Shown one piece after another: positions 1-9,152 of a stretch of DNA of 64,000 nt. The translations under genes were made by a program, and so were the position numbers. Positions within the stretch are counted from its first letter, which is position 1, and every line of letters starts with the position of its first letter. The notes under the pieces are model-generated. The model searched no databases. It was not told where the DNA came from and saw only the letters and a list, made by a program, of their open reading frames with translations. Origin of the DNA: Micromonospora halophytica (lineage in GTDB: Bacteria > Actinomycetota > Actinomycetes > Mycobacteriales > Micromonosporaceae); NCBI RefSeq assembly GCF_900090245.1, contig NZ_FMDN01000006.1, forward strand, positions 226,274-290,273, in the 5' to 3' direction.

Positions 1-72
1 GTGCCCGGGCGTGAGCGGGTCGAAGGTGCCGGGATAGACCGCTCGGCCGCCGAGCGCGGACCGGGTTGTCAC
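1..72 (-). CDS. Nucleotidyltransferase, CoaD-like (N-terminus only)
   Basis: Only the first 24 codons lie in the window; the gene runs off the left edge. The minus strand reads from a GTG at 72 and contains VYPGTFDPLTPGH. That is the N-terminal nucleotide-binding loop of the nucleotidylyltransferase superfamily (first beta strand, then the T/H-x-G-H signature), as in phosphopantetheine adenylyltransferase (CoaD). An in-frame stop lies about ten codons upstream, so the start is well bounded. Real coaD usually lies next to rsmD/rpmF, which cannot be checked here, so a CoaD-like adenylyl- or cytidylyltransferase of other specificity is possible. The superfamily call is firm; the substrate is not. 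Confidence 0.6.
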   Translation of the reverse strand, partial: MTTRSALGGRAVYPGTFDPLTPGH

Positions 73-348
73 GCGTCGAAGCCTAAAGGATCAACGGGGA
101 AAGGACGACAGCACTCATATCTGCATGGTCTCGCACCTGCGAAAATGTCGCTCATGCGGCCGTCGGCCCGCACACCGCGTCACCAATATCGAGTTGCCTG
201 GTCGCCACGCCTGCGGAAGCCTCTCCGCATGATCGTCCCACGGGTGCCACCCCTGCGGGACGCGGCCGAGGCGTAGGTGACCACCTCGTGGGGGCGGTCG
301 AGCAGTGGGCCCGGCTGGTGGGCACGCAGGGCTGCCACGCACCACAGC
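73..348. other. Intergenic region with one stem-loop
   Basis: No convincing gene was found in these 276 bases. The region lies downstream of the WD40 gene and upstream of the CoaD-like gene, both on the minus strand, so it should hold a terminator and a promoter. The only structure seen is a stem-loop at 235-261 (GTCCC paired with GGGAC, with an inner GGGTG/CACCC) without a T tract. Confidence 0.4.
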
Positions 349-3300
349 TCAGCATCGTGGGGCCTGGTCCGGATCATTGCCGGTGGCTCTCCACGCCTCG
401 GCAACCATCTGCGTGCCACGCAACGCGGAGCAGGCGTCGGACACCACCCGATCGGGGTCGGGATCCACAATATTGATCTGCGAATGCACCCCGGCCATGG
501 CGATCAGCCCGGTACCGGGCTGCACGGCAAGACCGTCCAGAGAGGTGGATGTGCGCACCGTCGCCAAGGGTTTTTGTGCCGATACGTCCCACAGTCGCAG
601 CGACATGTCATAGTCGCTGACCGAGGCAAGCGTGTCGCCGTCCGGCAGGAAACCCACTCCCCTGATGGCGCCACTATGCCCGCTCAACGCACCGCCGAGC
701 TCTTTTCTGCTGGAGACATCCCACAGCCGCAGGTTTCGGTCGCTGCCCCCGCTCGCCAGGATCGTGCCGTCTTGGTTGAACGCCACCGCAGTGGCAAATC
801 CATGGCGGCCATCCAGGGTGTCAACCAAATCGCCGGTACGCGGATCGCGAAGCTCGATCGTTCCGTTGCTCAACGGGACGGCGATCAAACTCCCATCCGG
901 GGAGAAAGCGATCTGGCCTCCTGGATAAGGGTCGCGCGTCACGTCCTCAGGTTCATAAGTTATCCGAACCGGCGGAGAGTCCGGATTGGATAGGTCCCAA
1001 CGCATTAGCCGAAAGCGTACAACTTTGGCGTCGCCCGAGTCTATCGCCTCCCGAGACGGACCACCGTGCGCAACCACAGCCCTGCTGTCCGGACTGTACC
1101 GGACGGAGTAGGGCACCATGCCATCTCCGATGGCTCCGGGCCTGCCCGCTTGCCCGCTCGCGACATTCCACAGACGCACAGTTCCGTCGGCGCCTGCCGT
1201 CGCCAGTTCGGCACTGTCCGGCCTGAAAGAAAGCGAATTGATCACCCCGGTGTTCAATTCACGAACCACGGACCGTCTGGTCATGTCCCACAGCGTCACC
1301 ACCTTGCCTCTCGGGAAGGCCAGCAAACGCCGGTCCGGACTGAACGCCACGGCAGTGGGTGCGTGGGACTGGTCGAGAACATTGGTCTGCGCTCGCCACA
1401 GAATCGCCGAGCGGTCGAGGCTGCCGCTGAGCACGGCATGGCCGTCTCGGCTGAACCCGACTGACGCGACGCCTTCGGTGTGTCCGACAAAGGAGCGGAC
1501 GGTGGCACCGTCGACAACCCGCCACCACTGAACGCTCTTGCTCCTGCTCAGGCCAGCGATCACGTGTCGCCCGTCCGGGCTGAACTCCGCCTCCTTGATG
1601 AACTCGTTCCCGCCGGGTGGGCGCAGTATCGGAACGCCCGCGGCTCGGCCGTTGCGCACGTCCCACAACCGCACCGTCCCGTCGGCACTGCCACTGGCCA
1701 GCAGCCGGCCATTCGGACTGAAATCCGCGCTTGTGACGTATTTCTCGTGGCCGGCCAGAACCGCCACCCGGCGTCCGGTGGCGGTCTGCCAGACCTGGAC
1801 GCTGTTGTTTCCGCCACCCGCCGCGAGCAGCGAGCCATCGGGGCTCAACGCGACTCCGAACGCGGCGCCGCCCTTGTCGTAGGAACGCACCCGCCGTCCG
1901 CTCGCCACCTCCCACAACACAATGGTGGGCTCGTTCCTGGATGCGGTTGCGAGGGAGGTCCCGTCCTGGCTGAATGCCATACTGAGGGCGTCACCGGGCA
2001 AGCTGCGAATGAGTTTGCGCGTGCGTACGTCCCACAGCCGTAGCCGGTGTTCGGCGCGTTCAGTGGAATGGGCGGTGCCGAGTATGTTTCCGTCCGGGCT
2101 GAACTCGACGATCGGCAGCCCGCCATCCGTGCCGGTCAACTCGGCCACCTGACGATGGCTTTCGGTGTCCCACAACGTAACTGAGCCGTCGGTGGCCGCC
2201 AGCGCGGCGAGCGTGCCGTCGGGACTGAGAGCCGTATCGAACAGCCGGGCCTCAACGGGGCCGAGCACGCCCCGGTAGGGAATGCTCTGCGCACTCAGGA
2301 TGGCGCCGCGCGACTCCTCGGTCGGCGCGACCTGCCAGGCTGCTATCGCCAGCAACAGTGACCGGTGCGGATCGGCGTCGCGTGCGGTCAGTGACTCCGA
2401 CGAGTACAGCCGCGACAACGCAACGGCACGCTGCTGTTCGGCCCGGTATCTCTGCCCGTCCGCTACCCGCTGCTGCCACACCGCGAGCCCGCCCGCAACC
2501 ACGGCGGCAACGAGCAGAAACGCGAGCGCCACCACCCCGCGACGCAGTCGCCGGTTGTTGCGCCGGACGGTCTCGTGCGCCGATTCCTCCGCAGCCTCGC
2601 TCGCCGCGACGAACTCGCGTTCCGCATCGGTGAGGTTGGCCACGCGGTCGTCCCGCTCGTCCAACCACGCCCGGAGGACAGCCAGCCGAGCGCCCTGATA
2701 CAGGCTGCCGTCATCCCGATCCAGGTTGAGCCAGTCGTTCGTCGCATCGGTGAGCCTGCGGTGTACGACGAGGCCGGTCCGGTCCTCGCTCAGCCAGGAG
2801 GTCAACCGTGGCCACGCGCGTAACAGGGCTTCGTGGGCGATCTCGACGGTGTCCTTGTCCACGGCCACCAGCCGGGTGGCGACCAACCGGTTGAGCACGG
2901 TCACCGAGTCGTCGTCACCACCGGTCAGTTCCGACTTCGGCACCCTGCGACGAGTGTCATCGACACCGTCACCGACTGCCACCATCGCCAGCAACAACCG
3001 CCGTACGATGTGTTGCTCCGGCTCGGACATCGAGGTGAACAGCTTCTCCGCCGTCTCGCTGATCGCGCCCCGAACGCCACCGGATTCCTGGTAGCTGGCC
3101 AGCGCCATGGTGTTGCCTCGCCGCTTGTTCCAGGTAGCCGCCAACGCATACGCAAGCAACGGCAGGGTGCCCGGTTGATGACCGGCGGCGTCGACGACGT
3201 CCTCCAGCACCCGATCGACCAAGCCCCGCTCAACGCCAAGACCGACGACGGCTGCGGGTCCTTCCACGACGCTCCGCAGTTCGGAGATTCTCATCGGACC

Positions 3301-4605
3301 GACCAGAAACTGGTTGTCCTGCAGGATCTCGGCCAGGCCCGGTTCCTGCGCGCAGGAGGAGAAGAAATCTGTCCGCAGGCTGGCGAGCACCAGCGCGCTC
3401 GGGGTGGTCTCGTCGTCGGCGACGCTGACGGCTGCCGCGCGGAGGGCCGCGATGAACGCGGCCCGTTCGGCGGCGTCCCTGCAGAGCGTGAAGATCTCTT
3501 CGAACTGGTCGACGATCAACACCACCGGCCCGGCAACGTCGAGTCCCTTCCTGCTTGCGTCCGCGAGCGCCGCCTGGCGGGCCAGCGCTGCGAACCGAAC
3601 CGGGTCGTCCCGTACCTCGTCCACCGAGGTCCCGACCGAACTGCCCGCCAGAACCGCCATGTGGCTGACCAACTCGGTCAGCGGCCTCGAGCCGGGTGTC
3701 AGCCGGACCTGCGGCCAGTCTGCGGAACCGGGAATCGGGAGGTCGCCACGCGACAACGCGGGCATGAGACCGGCCCGCAACAAGGACGACTTGCCCGAGC
3801 CGGATACGCCTACCACCAGCAACGGCAATCCGCGATCCTTGGCCGCGACCAGTCGGTGCACCAGTTTCGCGGTCAGCTCCTCGCGGCCGAAGAACCACTC
3901 GGCCTGGCCCGCGGCGAACGCGGACAAGCCTGGATATGGGCAAATGCCTGGTATGGGCGGTTCGGGGTATTCGGCCTTCTCCCACGCCCGCAGCTCGACC
4001 CCGACGTCGCGCAGCAGGGGTGCCAGGTCCTCTGTTCGCGCGACCCACACCGTGTCCCGGCCCCAGCTGTCGTTGGTGTTGTACCTGGCCGACACGACAC
4101 CCACGACCATGCCGTCGACACCCCGCACCGGGGCACCCGACATCCCCCGCATCACCGCGCTCGCCGTCAACCGACCCAGCCGCACCCCATCCCGGGTCGT
4201 ACCACCCGCCCAGTGCCCTGGCGCGTCCAGGAAGCGATACTCCTGATAGTCCGGCAGATCCACCGAGCCTGTGACCACCACCTCGGCCCTGAGCCCGACG
4301 CCATCCGTGGCCGCCACGCCCGGCACGACCGCAGGAAGCCTGCTTTCTGCGCGCAGCACACCGAGGTCGTGCACCCGGTCAACGTTGATGATCCGCGCGG
4401 CGAAACCGCCCCCACCAGCCAACGGATCAACCTGCACCACACCGTCGATATCTCCTGCGTCTGCGGTGCCCGCGTCAATGTTCCGCAGCACATGCCACGC
4501 CGTCACGAACACGCCAGGCGCTACCTGAAAACATGTGCCTTCGGGGCGGCCAGCCGCATTGAGAACCCGGCCAAGAAACCCCGGAACCCTTTCGTCAGGC
4601 GCCAT
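349..4605 (-). CDS. Trypsin-like protease / nSTAND1 NTPase / WD40 protein
   Basis: A 1418-residue multidomain protein. Residues 1-200 are a trypsin-like serine protease with all triad residues visible: His38 in VTAWHVL, Asp80 in RVHDLGVL and Ser156 in RGMSGAPV. Residues 222-620 are an nSTAND1 P-loop NTPase with an entry motif near CPYPGLSAF, Walker A GVSGSGKSS (266-274), Walker B VVLIVDQFEE (361-370), and a C-terminal winged-helix part with EIAHEALLRAWPRL. One hydrophobic helix follows at about 690-712, then about 14 WD40 repeats to the end, many with xxFSPDG and LWD signatures. In this family the repeats are thought to sense a ligand, the NTPase to act as an oligomerisation switch and the protease to be the effector. 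The start overlaps the Trypco1 stop by 11 bases. Base composition is visibly less GC-rich than the neighbours, which suggests transfer. Confidence 0.9.
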   Translation of the reverse strand: MAPDERVPGFLGRVLNAAGRPEGTCFQVAPGVFVTAWHVLRNIDAGTADAGDIDGVVQVDPLAGGGGFAARIINVDRVHDLGVLRAESRLPAVVPGVAATDGVGLRAEVVVTGSVDLPDYQEYRFLDAPGHWAGGTTRDGVRLGRLTASAVMRGMSGAPVRGVDGMVVGVVSARYNTNDSWGRDTVWVARTEDLAPLLRDVGVELRAWEKAEYPEPPIPGICPYPGLSAFAAGQAEWFFGREELTAKLVHRLVAAKDRGLPLLVVGVSGSGKSSLLRAGLMPALSRGDLPIPGSADWPQVRLTPGSRPLTELVSHMAVLAGSSVGTSVDEVRDDPVRFAALARQAALADASRKGLDVAGPVVLIVDQFEEIFTLCRDAAERAAFIAALRAAAVSVADDETTPSALVLASLRTDFFSSCAQEPGLAEILQDNQFLVGPMRISELRSVVEGPAAVVGLGVERGLVDRVLEDVVDAAGHQPGTLPLLAYALAATWNKRRGNTMALASYQESGGVRGAISETAEKLFTSMSEPEQHIVRRLLLAMVAVGDGVDDTRRRVPKSELTGGDDDSVTVLNRLVATRLVAVDKDTVEIAHEALLRAWPRLTSWLSEDRTGLVVHRRLTDATNDWLNLDRDDGSLYQGARLAVLRAWLDERDDRVANLTDAEREFVAASEAAEESAHETVRRNNRRLRRGVVALAFLLVAAVVAGGLAVWQQRVADGQRYRAEQQRAVALSRLYSSESLTARDADPHRSLLLAIAAWQVAPTEESRGAILSAQSIPYRGVLGPVEARLFDTALSPDGTLAALAATDGSVTLWDTESHRQVAELTGTDGGLPIVEFSPDGNILGTAHSTERAEHRLRLWDVRTRKLIRSLPGDALSMAFSQDGTSLATASRNEPTIVLWEVASGRRVRSYDKGGAAFGVALSPDGSLLAAGGGNNSVQVWQTATGRRVAVLAGHEKYVTSADFSPNGRLLASGSADGTVRLWDVRNGRAAGVPILRPPGGNEFIKEAEFSPDGRHVIAGLSRSKSVQWWRVVDGATVRSFVGHTEGVASVGFSRDGHAVLSGSLDRSAILWRAQTNVLDQSHAPTAVAFSPDRRLLAFPRGKVVTLWDMTRRSVVRELNTGVINSLSFRPDSAELATAGADGTVRLWNVASGQAGRPGAIGDGMVPYSVRYSPDSRAVVAHGGPSREAIDSGDAKVVRFRLMRWDLSNPDSPPVRITYEPEDVTRDPYPGGQIAFSPDGSLIAVPLSNGTIELRDPRTGDLVDTLDGRHGFATAVAFNQDGTILASGGSDRNLRLWDVSSRKELGGALSGHSGAIRGVGFLPDGDTLASVSDYDMSLRLWDVSAQKPLATVRTSTSLDGLAVQPGTGLIAMAGVHSQINIVDPDPDRVVSDACSALRGTQMVAEAWRATGNDPDQAPRC

Positions 4606-4951
4606 CAGGGAAGTGCCCCGCCGCAGCGCGGTAGGTCAGTGCCACCTCCATGGTCGCCTCGCTCGACACACCCGCGACGATCACGTTTCCCTTCGCCGAG
4701 AACTTCAACCCGAACTTGACCTGAACTTCGTCGGGCCGCAGCGACTGCTGACCCAGTTGCGCAATGGTGCCCACGGTCGACGCCGCCACCGCGACAATCG
4801 CCTCCTGGGCGCGATCGAACGCGTCCGTCACCGTGTCGCGTACCATCTCCCCGCGCCCGGTCTCCTCTGAGCCGACCGGGCGGGCCACCTCGACCTCAAG
4901 CTCCACACCCGCCACGGAGACGGGAAGTACCACCGAACGACCAGTCAACAA
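4595..4951 (-). CDS. Trypco1 (CU044_2847-type) protein
   Basis: A 118-residue soluble protein of the Trypsin-co-occurring domain 1 type. It has an N-terminal beta strand region (VVLPVSVAGVELEVEVARP), a helix with FDRAQEAIVAVAASTVGTIA, then RPDEVQVKFGLKFSAKGNV, which is the typical family signature, and a C-terminal strand ending in VALTYRA. The family is named for its constant association with trypsin-like/STAND proteins, and here it overlaps the start of just such a gene, so the two are surely co-translated. The role is unknown in detail; it is presumed to be a partner or adaptor of the protease-NTPase protein. Translation starts at a TTG; GGGGAGG lies 2 bases before the TTG at 4951 and 5 bases before a second TTG at 4948, which is the better-spaced choice. 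Confidence 0.8.
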   Translation of the reverse strand: MLTGRSVVLPVSVAGVELEVEVARPVGSEETGRGEMVRDTVTDAFDRAQEAIVAVAASTVGTIAQLGQQSLRPDEVQVKFGLKFSAKGNVIVAGVSSEATMEVALTYRAAAGHFPDGA

Positions 4952-5357
4952 TGCCTCCCCAGGCCAATGCCACTTCCCCGGAACCCGATCGCCCTTGTGA
5001 CGGGTCGACTACGGCCACACCACGATCGGTAGCACACGGGCGCAACGGCCACCGTCAACGGCCTTCTGATTCTTCCCGGGGCGGCCGGCTACATCGCCCC
5101 CGAGGGGGCGACCGGCCGCCGGACGGGCCGTCCGCCTGTTCGTGCTGGTCGACATCGTCGGCGTGGGGGATGGTGACGATCCTCGTCGCGCGGCGCCCCG
5201 GACACCTGAGTCGTAGTACTCATGCCGCCGCGACGGGCACGGGGAGCTGACCGGGCGCGGCGGGGAAGGCGACCCCCTGGGGCGTGTCCTGCCGACCGTG
5301 ATCTGTATGGATCATCCGGGGCAGCGCCAAGACCCAACCGGATGTCATCGTGGCACC
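4952..5357. other. Divergent intergenic region with strong stem-loop
   Basis: This gap of 406 bases separates the divergent Trypco1 and DinB genes and holds no supported gene. A strong two-part stem-loop lies at 5080-5120: GGCGGCCGG pairs with CCGGCCGCC, and an inner CGCCCCC pairs with GGGGGCG. It may be a terminator left from a lost gene, or a regulatory structure upstream of either gene. Confidence 0.45.
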
Positions 5358-5933
5358 ATGAAGGCAGACCTGCACAGTTACCTGAAGGGCGGCCGCGACG
5401 CGCTGCTGTGGAAGCTCGACGGGCTCAGCGAATACGATATTCGGCGTCCGTTGACCCGGACCGCCACCAACTTGCTCGGTCTGGTGAAGCACTCGGCGGC
5501 CATGGAGATCCTCTACTTCGGCGTCGTGTTCGGTCGACCGTTCGAGCAGGAGCTGCCGTACGTCGGCGACGGAGCGGAGATCAATGCAGACATGTGGGCG
5601 ACCGCAGATGAGACCCGCGATGAGATCGTCGACTTGTACCGTCGCGCGATCGCCCACGCCGACACCACCATCGAAGCCCTTGCACTGGATGAGGTCGGCC
5701 GAGTGCCGTGGTGGGGCGATGCGGCGGTCACGTTGCACCACGTCCTGGTCCACGTCATCGCGGAAACACAACGGCACGCCGGCCACGCTGACATCGTGCG
5801 CGAACTCATCGACGGCGCGGCCGGGCTGCTGCCCAGCAACGACAACCTGCCCCCCGCCGACGAGTCATGGTGGCTGGACCACCGCCAGCGGGTGGAGCAG
5901 GCCGCCCTCGACGCCAGCAGACGCAGCGACTAG
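5358..5933 (+). CDS. DinB family protein (DUF664-like)
   Basis: A 191-residue all-helical protein of the DinB/YfiT-like superfamily (DUF664 branch). The four-helix-bundle landmarks are visible: an N-terminal LKGGRDALLWKLDGLSEYDIRRP segment, LLGLVKHSAAMEILYFG with the first metal-type histidine, and VLVHVIAETQRHAGHADIVRE carrying the later histidines. Members are metal-dependent and some use mycothiol or bacillithiol; the substrate is unknown. The ATG at 5358 begins the conserved region; an upstream in-frame ATG at 5298 would add 20 unrelated residues. No clear ribosome site precedes it. Its TAG stop overlaps the stop of the convergent sigma-factor gene in a shared CTAG. Confidence 0.75.
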   Translation: MKADLHSYLKGGRDALLWKLDGLSEYDIRRPLTRTATNLLGLVKHSAAMEILYFGVVFGRPFEQELPYVGDGAEINADMWATADETRDEIVDLYRRAIAHADTTIEALALDEVGRVPWWGDAAVTLHHVLVHVIAETQRHAGHADIVRELIDGAAGLLPSNDNLPPADESWWLDHRQRVEQAALDASRRSD

Positions 5934-6979
5934 CCGGCCGGCAGCGACGAGGGCAGCCCGAACGCGGTGACGTGCTCCGCCCCCACGAACGAGCTGACCT
6001 CGCTGATCCGGTCGTCGCGCAGCGTCAGCACGTTGACCGACCAGGCCAGGAACGGGCCGTCCGCGCCCCGGCGCAGGTAGCAGGCCAGCGCCGGTTGGCC
6101 GTTCGCGGCGGTGGGCAGGTGCCGCCACTGCCCGCACCGGGTCAGCGGCACCTCCCGGGCGAAGTCGATGACCGCGTCGAGGCCGCGGTACCAGTGCGGC
6201 ATCGGCGGCATGGACCAGGTGACGTCCTCGGTGAGCAGGGCGACCAGCGCGTCGGCGTCGCCGTTCTCCAGGGCGGTGGCGTAGCCGTCGACGAGCCGGC
6301 GCAGGCGGGCGTCGTCCAGCCGCCGCAGGGTGCGCTGCTGGCTGAGCGCGGGAACCTTGTCGGCCACCATTCGGCGGGCCCGGGCCAGCGCGGAGTTCAC
6401 CGAGGTCACCGAGGTCACCATCATGGTGGCGATCTCGGCGGCGGAGAAGCCCAGCACCTCGAAGAGCAGCAGCGCGGCCCGCTGGTTGCCGGGCAGGTGT
6501 TGCAGGGCGGCGACGAACGCCAGCTCGACGGCCTCGCGTTGTTCGTAGCGGGCGTGCGGGGCGGCGGGGGAGTCGGGCAGGCCGGCGTCGGGGTAGGGGC
6601 CGAGCCAGGCGACGTCGGTGACCGGCGGGTCGTCGGTCACGGCCCGGTCGCTGGCCGGGCCGAGGTCGACCGGCAGGGCGCGGCGGTTGCGGCCGGCCAC
6701 CAGGTCGAGGCAGGTGCGGGTGGACACGGTGTACAGCCAGGACCGCAGTGAGCTGCGCCCCTCGAAGCGGGGCAGGCCCCGCCAGGCGCGCAGCAGCGCC
6801 TCCTGGAGGGCGTCGTCGGCGTCGTGGCTGGAGCCGAGCATCCGGTAGCAGTGCGCGTGTAGTTCCCGGCGCAGCGGGGCCACCAGCTGCGTGAACGCCC
6901 GGGCGTCGCCGTCGCGGGCCCGCGTCAGGCCCGGCTCGTCGGCCGCCCGTCCGTCGCGCTCCGCGGAAATCACCCTCAC
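5930..6979 (-). CDS. ECF sigma factor with C-terminal SnoaL-like domain
   Basis: A 349-residue extracytoplasmic-function sigma factor. Region 2 is at about 25-95 (LHAHCYRMLGSSHDADDALQ and FEGRSSLRSWLYTVSTRTCL), region 4 at about 145-205 (LQHLPGNQRAALLLFEVLGF, then SAAEIATMMVTSVTSVNSAL as helix-turn-helix), and residues 215-335 form a SnoaL/NTF2-like domain (VDGYATALENGDADALVALL; WSMPPMPHWYRG). The architecture matches the SigG-type group of ECF factors, in which the C-terminal domain takes over a regulatory role and no anti-sigma factor is needed; none is seen nearby. It starts at a GTG without an obvious ribosome site and is divergent from an alpha/beta hydrolase gene only 72 bases away, a probable target. 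Confidence 0.88.
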   Translation of the reverse strand: MRVISAERDGRAADEPGLTRARDGDARAFTQLVAPLRRELHAHCYRMLGSSHDADDALQEALLRAWRGLPRFEGRSSLRSWLYTVSTRTCLDLVAGRNRRALPVDLGPASDRAVTDDPPVTDVAWLGPYPDAGLPDSPAAPHARYEQREAVELAFVAALQHLPGNQRAALLLFEVLGFSAAEIATMMVTSVTSVNSALARARRMVADKVPALSQQRTLRRLDDARLRRLVDGYATALENGDADALVALLTEDVTWSMPPMPHWYRGLDAVIDFAREVPLTRCGQWRHLPTAANGQPALACYLRRGADGPFLAWSVNVLTLRDDRISEVSSFVGAEHVTAFGLPSSLPAG

Positions 6980-7051
6980 GAGCGACGATTCTGCCGTACG
7001 ACGGGAGTCCCTACTGCGTACGCGGACGCGTCACGACCCGGAAGGACCCTG

Positions 7052-7885
7052 ATGAGCACCACTTCCACCGAGAATGTCACCGTCGGCGCCCTGGAGGTTC
7101 CGGACGGTCTGTTGCACTACGAGGTACGCGGGCGGGGCCCGCTGGTGGCGTTGGTGGCCGCCCCGATGGACGCCGGGGCGTTCGTGCCGTTGGCCGAGTT
7201 GCTGGCCGTCGACCACACGGTGCTGACGACCGACCCGCGCGGTATCAACCGCAGCCGGTTGCACGACCCGCACCAGGACTCGACGCCGCAGTTGCGCGCC
7301 GAGGACCTGGCCCGGCTCGTCGCCCACCTCGATGTCGGTCCGGCCGCCGTGCTCGGCTCCAGCGGTGGTGCGGTCACCGTGCTGGCGCTGGCCCAGGCCC
7401 ACCCGGAGGCGGCGCACACGGTGATCGCCCACGAGCCGCCCCTGGTGACGATCCTCGACGACGCCGAGGAACTGCTCGCCCGGGAGGAGGACATGATCGC
7501 CACGTACGTCTCCGGGGACCGCCTGGGCGCCGGGCGCAAGTTCCTCGCCATCGCCAACATCGAGCTTCCTGAGGAGGTCGTGCTGGGCATGTTCGGCGGC
7601 GAGCCGGAGCCGCAGGCCGCCGCCGACGAGCACTTCCAGTACGTTCACATGATCCGGGGCACCATCGGGTTCCAGCCGGACGTCGCGGCGCTGCGCGCCG
7701 GCCCCACCCGGGTCGTCGTCGGCATCGGCGAGGAGTCGACCGGCGAGATCTGCGACCGTACGTCCCGGGCGCTGGCCGCGTCCCTGGGCGTCGAGGCGAC
7801 CCTGTTCCCCGGCGGGCACATCGGTTTCGTCGAGGACCCGGGCACGTTCGCCGTCCGGCTGCGCGAGGTCCTCGCCGAGGGCTGA
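7052..7885 (+). CDS. Alpha/beta hydrolase
   Basis: A 277-residue alpha/beta-hydrolase-fold protein. The oxyanion region (GRGPLVALVAAPMDAGAF), the DPRGINRS strand, the nucleophile elbow GSSGGAV (Ser in G-S-S-G-G) and the late catalytic histidine in GGHIGF are all present; the acid is likely in the GEEST stretch before it. Members hydrolyse esters, lactones, epoxides or haloalkanes, and specificity cannot be read from the sequence. The ATG is preceded by GAAGGA at good spacing. It is divergent from the SnoaL-type sigma gene, and this pairing suggests it is under that sigma factor. No signal peptide is seen, so it is cytoplasmic. Confidence 0.85.
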   Translation: MSTTSTENVTVGALEVPDGLLHYEVRGRGPLVALVAAPMDAGAFVPLAELLAVDHTVLTTDPRGINRSRLHDPHQDSTPQLRAEDLARLVAHLDVGPAAVLGSSGGAVTVLALAQAHPEAAHTVIAHEPPLVTILDDAEELLAREEDMIATYVSGDRLGAGRKFLAIANIELPEEVVLGMFGGEPEPQAAADEHFQYVHMIRGTIGFQPDVAALRAGPTRVVVGIGEESTGEICDRTSRALAASLGVEATLFPGGHIGFVEDPGTFAVRLREVLAEG

Positions 7886-7910
7886 CGGCCGGTGGGGTGG
7901 AGCCGACGGG

Positions 7911-9152
7911 TCAGTCCGGCGTGGCGAGGCGGGCGGCGCGGCCGTACAGGTAACGCTGCTGCGGCAGGTTCATGGACCGCCGGGCCGCCTGCTCGTACGC
8001 CGCCCGCGCCGCGTCGAGCAGGCCGGCCCGTTCCCACAGGTGGGCGCGGGCGGCGTGCAGCCGTGGGTCGTCGGCGATCCGGGGGTCGGTGGCCAGCCCG
8101 GCGAGCAGGTCGAGCCCGGCCGACTCGCCGGTGGCCATGGCCACGGCCACGGCGTGGTTCAACGCCACCACCGGGTTGTCGGAGAGCCGCATCAGCAGCC
8201 CGTAGAGCGCCGCGATCTGCGGCCAGTCGGTCTGTTCGGCGCTGGGCGCCTCGTCGTGCAGCGCGGCGATCGCCGCCTGGAGCTGGTACGGCCCGACGTC
8301 GCCGTGCGGCAGTGCCGCCTCGACCAGGGCGACGCCCTCGGCGATCTGGTCCGCGCGCCAGAGCCGGCGGTCCTGCTCGGCCATCGGCACGAGTTCGCCG
8401 CCCGGCCCCACCCGGGCCGGGCCCCGCGCGTCGGTGAGCAGCATCAACGCCAGCAGCCCGGTCGTCTCGGGGTCGTCGGGCAGCGCCCGGTGCAGCATCC
8501 GGGTGAGCCGGATCGCCTCGCTGCTGAGGTCCACCCGGCGCAGCCGGGGGCCGGCGGTGCTGGCGTACCCCTCGTTGAAGATCAGGTAGAGCACGTGCCG
8601 GACGGCGTCGAGGCGGGCCTCGCGCTCGGCGCGGGCCGGCAGCGCGAACGGCACGCCGCTGTCCCGGATGCGTTGCTTGGCGCGGCTGATCCGCCGGGTC
8701 ATGGTGCCCTCGGGCACCAGGAAGGCCCGGGCCACCTCGGTGGTGCTCAGGCCGCCGACGGCACGCAGGGTCAGCGCGATCTGCCCGGCCGGGGGCAGTT
8801 GCGGGTGGCAGCAGAGGAAGAGCAGCACCAGGCTGTCGTCGACCGGTTCCCGCCGGTCCGGCGGGTCGGCGAGCCACTGCCCGGGCGGCAGCCGCCGGGC
8901 GGCGTCGTCCTCGCGTCGCCGCCGGGCCTGCTCGCTGCGCAGCAGGTCGGTGAGGCGACGTGCCGCCACGGTGATCAGCCAGGCGCGCGGGTCGTCCGGC
9001 ACGCCGTCGACCGGCCACCGGGTCGCCGCCGCCAGCAGCGCCTCCTGGGTGGCGTCCTCGGCGAGGGCGAAGTTGCCGTACCGGCGGGCCACCGCGCCGA
9101 GGACCTGCGGCGCGTGCCGGCGCAGCAGGTCCTCGACGGCGGGCGGGCTCAG
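7911..9152 (-). CDS. ECF42-type sigma factor, probable CTG start
   Basis: A sigma-70 family factor of the ECF42 group, about 413 residues. Region 2 includes GNFALAEDATQEALLAAATR and GVPDDPRAWLITVAARRLTD; region 4 includes LTLRAVGGLSTTEVARAFLV and a helix-turn-helix ending RRISRAKQRI. A long C-terminal extension with TPR-like helices follows (IFNEGYAST, then NPVVALNHAVAVAM, and ARAHLWERAGL), typical of ECF42. The first conventional start, the GTG at 9092, would cut off the first helix. Reading back in frame gives PPAVEDLLRRHAPQVLGAVA, which begins at a CTG at 9152 that overlaps the upstream TGA as CTGA and has GAGG seven bases before it. The gene is co-transcribed with the DGPF protein, the known partner of this sigma group. 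Confidence 0.85.
   Translation of the reverse strand: MSPPAVEDLLRRHAPQVLGAVARRYGNFALAEDATQEALLAAATRWPVDGVPDDPRAWLITVAARRLTDLLRSEQARRRREDDAARRLPPGQWLADPPDRREPVDDSLVLLFLCCHPQLPPAGQIALTLRAVGGLSTTEVARAFLVPEGTMTRRISRAKQRIRDSGVPFALPARAEREARLDAVRHVLYLIFNEGYASTAGPRLRRVDLSSEAIRLTRMLHRALPDDPETTGLLALMLLTDARGPARVGPGGELVPMAEQDRRLWRADQIAEGVALVEAALPHGDVGPYQLQAAIAALHDEAPSAEQTDWPQIAALYGLLMRLSDNPVVALNHAVAVAMATGESAGLDLLAGLATDPRIADDPRLHAARAHLWERAGLLDAARAAYEQAARRSMNLPQQRYLYGRAARLATPD

Noticed and set aside
73..348. Small open frames between the CoaD-like and WD40 genes
   Set aside because: They overlap each other on both strands, are Arg/Pro-rich and match nothing known.
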